Shown here piece by piece: positions 62,887 to 64,000 of a stretch of 64,000 nt of DNA. The stretch's first letter is position 1. Each line of letters starts with the position of its first letter. Origin of the DNA: Corydoras sp. C115 (Eukaryota > Chordata > Actinopteri > Siluriformes > Callichthyidae). Under the pieces are notes generated by a model. It was not told the DNA's origin. It saw nothing but the letters and a program-made list of their open reading frames with translations, and searched no databases. The translations under genes were made by a program, and so were the position numbers. The stretch lies in the NCBI GenBank assembly GCA_019802505.1, contig JAFMOC010000019.1, forward strand, positions 600,001 through 664,000. The letters run 5' to 3'.

Positions 62887-63045
62887 CTGCAAACAGCCAG
62901 AAGCATGAGAGAGGTTGGACAAAAGCTTAATTCATCACTATGATACAAATCCTATTCATTTTGTTTCTTAGAATCATATATTCATAAATGAATAACATAT
63001 ATAAATGAGTTGACTGTAATTAATCTTGTCTCAACATTTTGACCC

Positions 63046-63336
63046 ATTAATCTTATACTAGGATAGAAGGGTGGTTCCTATTCCCATCCAGGGGAGAATG
63101 TTTCAGGTGCCAGCAAATACACACAGGACAAAGCAATTTAGACAAGGGCAATTTAGTGCAGCCAATTTACCTTGAATTCATGTTTTTGGATTGAGAGGAA
63201 AACAGAGAACCTGAAAACCCATTGCAGACATTGGGAGAACATAGAAATTAATTTAATCTCATCATCTTCTGGGTTGTGGGGGGGTTTGCCCATGTCCAGA
63301 AGATACACCCAGGACAGGGTGCCAAGCCATTGTTGG

Positions 63337-63380
<44 letters not shown>

Positions 63381-63596
63381 TATATACAGTATATAGTGGC
63401 AATTTAGAGCATCCAATTCACCGTGAATTCATATTTTGGACTGAGAGGAAACCAGAGAACCTGAAAACCCATGCAGACATTGGGAGAACATAGAAACTAA
63501 TTTAATCTCTAAATTAAATTAGGCTTTAAAATCTTTAAAAGGGGGTTTCCCCATGTCCATCAGGACAGGGTGCCAATCCATTGTTGGGCACACACA

Positions 63597-63631
<35 letters not shown>

Positions 63632-63725
63632 TATATACAGTATATAGTGGCAATTTAGAGCATCCAATTCACCTTGAATCCATGTTTTTGGAATGTGGGA
63701 GGAAACCGAAGAACCTGGAGCACAC
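63046..63725 (-). mobile_element. Tandem old SINE A fragments with CA repeats
   Basis: Three diverged minus pieces (63046-63240, 63260-63490, 63540-63725); the last two each have a long CA run where younger copies have ACTCACTCACACAGACAC. Confidence 0.55.
63337..63375. repeat. (CA)n microsatellite
   Basis: About 19 CA units; a similar run at 63589-63631. Confidence 0.9.
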
Positions 63726-63869
63726 CTATTTAGGTGGAACACACCTAATAGGTGGAACACACCTATTTAATTTAATGGAAATAATACAGAGGAATTATTA
63801 TAAGAGGTATTTTTGAAAGCTCAATAAAACATCAGAATAGAATAGAAATTTTTTTTGTAATACATTTTT

Positions 63870-64000
63870 AGCTTTATCCTATATTAGGGTCGAACGTTTC
63901 GTGCGCTGGGCAGATACACCCAGGACAGGGTGCCAATCTATCGCTGGGCAGACACTCACACACTAACACAGACACGCACACATACACACTCTATACGGGG
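63870..64000 (-). mobile_element. SINE family A, cut by window end
   Basis: GCTTTATCCTATATTAGGG through GCTGGGCAGATACACCC to CTCTATACGGGG. Confidence 0.75.

Noticed and set aside
62887..64000. cftr exon 1 within the window
   Set aside because: No start codon with the expected N-terminal motif and donor is visible; only old SINE fragments and CA repeats.

Overview
This window is intron-rich vertebrate DNA, almost certainly from a ray-finned fish. It holds two neighbouring genes that converge tail to tail, the same arrangement as the mammalian CFTR-CTTNBP2 locus. The left half (about 3.3-32.4 kb, + strand) carries cttnbp2, the cortactin-binding protein 2 gene: 20 coding exons from the cortactin-binding coiled coil through the ankyrin repeats to the stop codon. 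The right half (about 33.6-62.9 kb, - strand) carries cftr, the cystic fibrosis transmembrane conductance regulator chloride channel of the ABCC family: 26 exons that match human exons 2-27. The first coding exon of each gene lies outside the window.

Exon calls rest on open frames, family motifs, GT/AG splice sites and unbroken phase across every junction. The visible cttnbp2 coding sequence is 4332 nt. The visible cftr coding sequence is 4387 nt; adding the usual 53 coding nt of exon 1 would give about 1479 codons. Eighteen of the 26 cftr exons have exactly the human length, and the others differ by whole codons. Key CFTR features are intact: both Walker A motifs, LSGGQ in NBD1, the Phe at the human 508 position, the multi-site R domain, two extracellular N-glycosylation sequons and the C-terminal DTRL PDZ ligand.

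Most of the rest is repeats. One tRNA-derived SINE (intact A and B boxes, GAAT or GGAT tail) occurs about sixty times by eye, in both orientations, often with clear target-site duplications. A second SINE shares its 3' tail with L2-type LINE fragments in the same window. There are also a long-inverted-repeat MITE, two hAT-type MITEs with exact 8-bp target duplications, a dead ZBED5-like hAT copy, and large TA/TG microsatellites.

The most unusual structure is at about 25.98-27.03 kb, inside a cttnbp2 intron. Pieces of cftr exon 26 and its downstream intron have been copied there and folded into two adjacent palindromes, with arms of about 147 and about 200 bp, that share the same 32-nt loop and are laced with SINE sequence. 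Other points of interest are a (TG)17 tract at the cftr exon 21 acceptor, a cttnbp2 exon that appears cut off by a SINE, an Asp at the CFTR Ser573 position, and a SINE that duplicated the putative cttnbp2 poly(A) signal. I see no bacterial, viral or CRISPR content.
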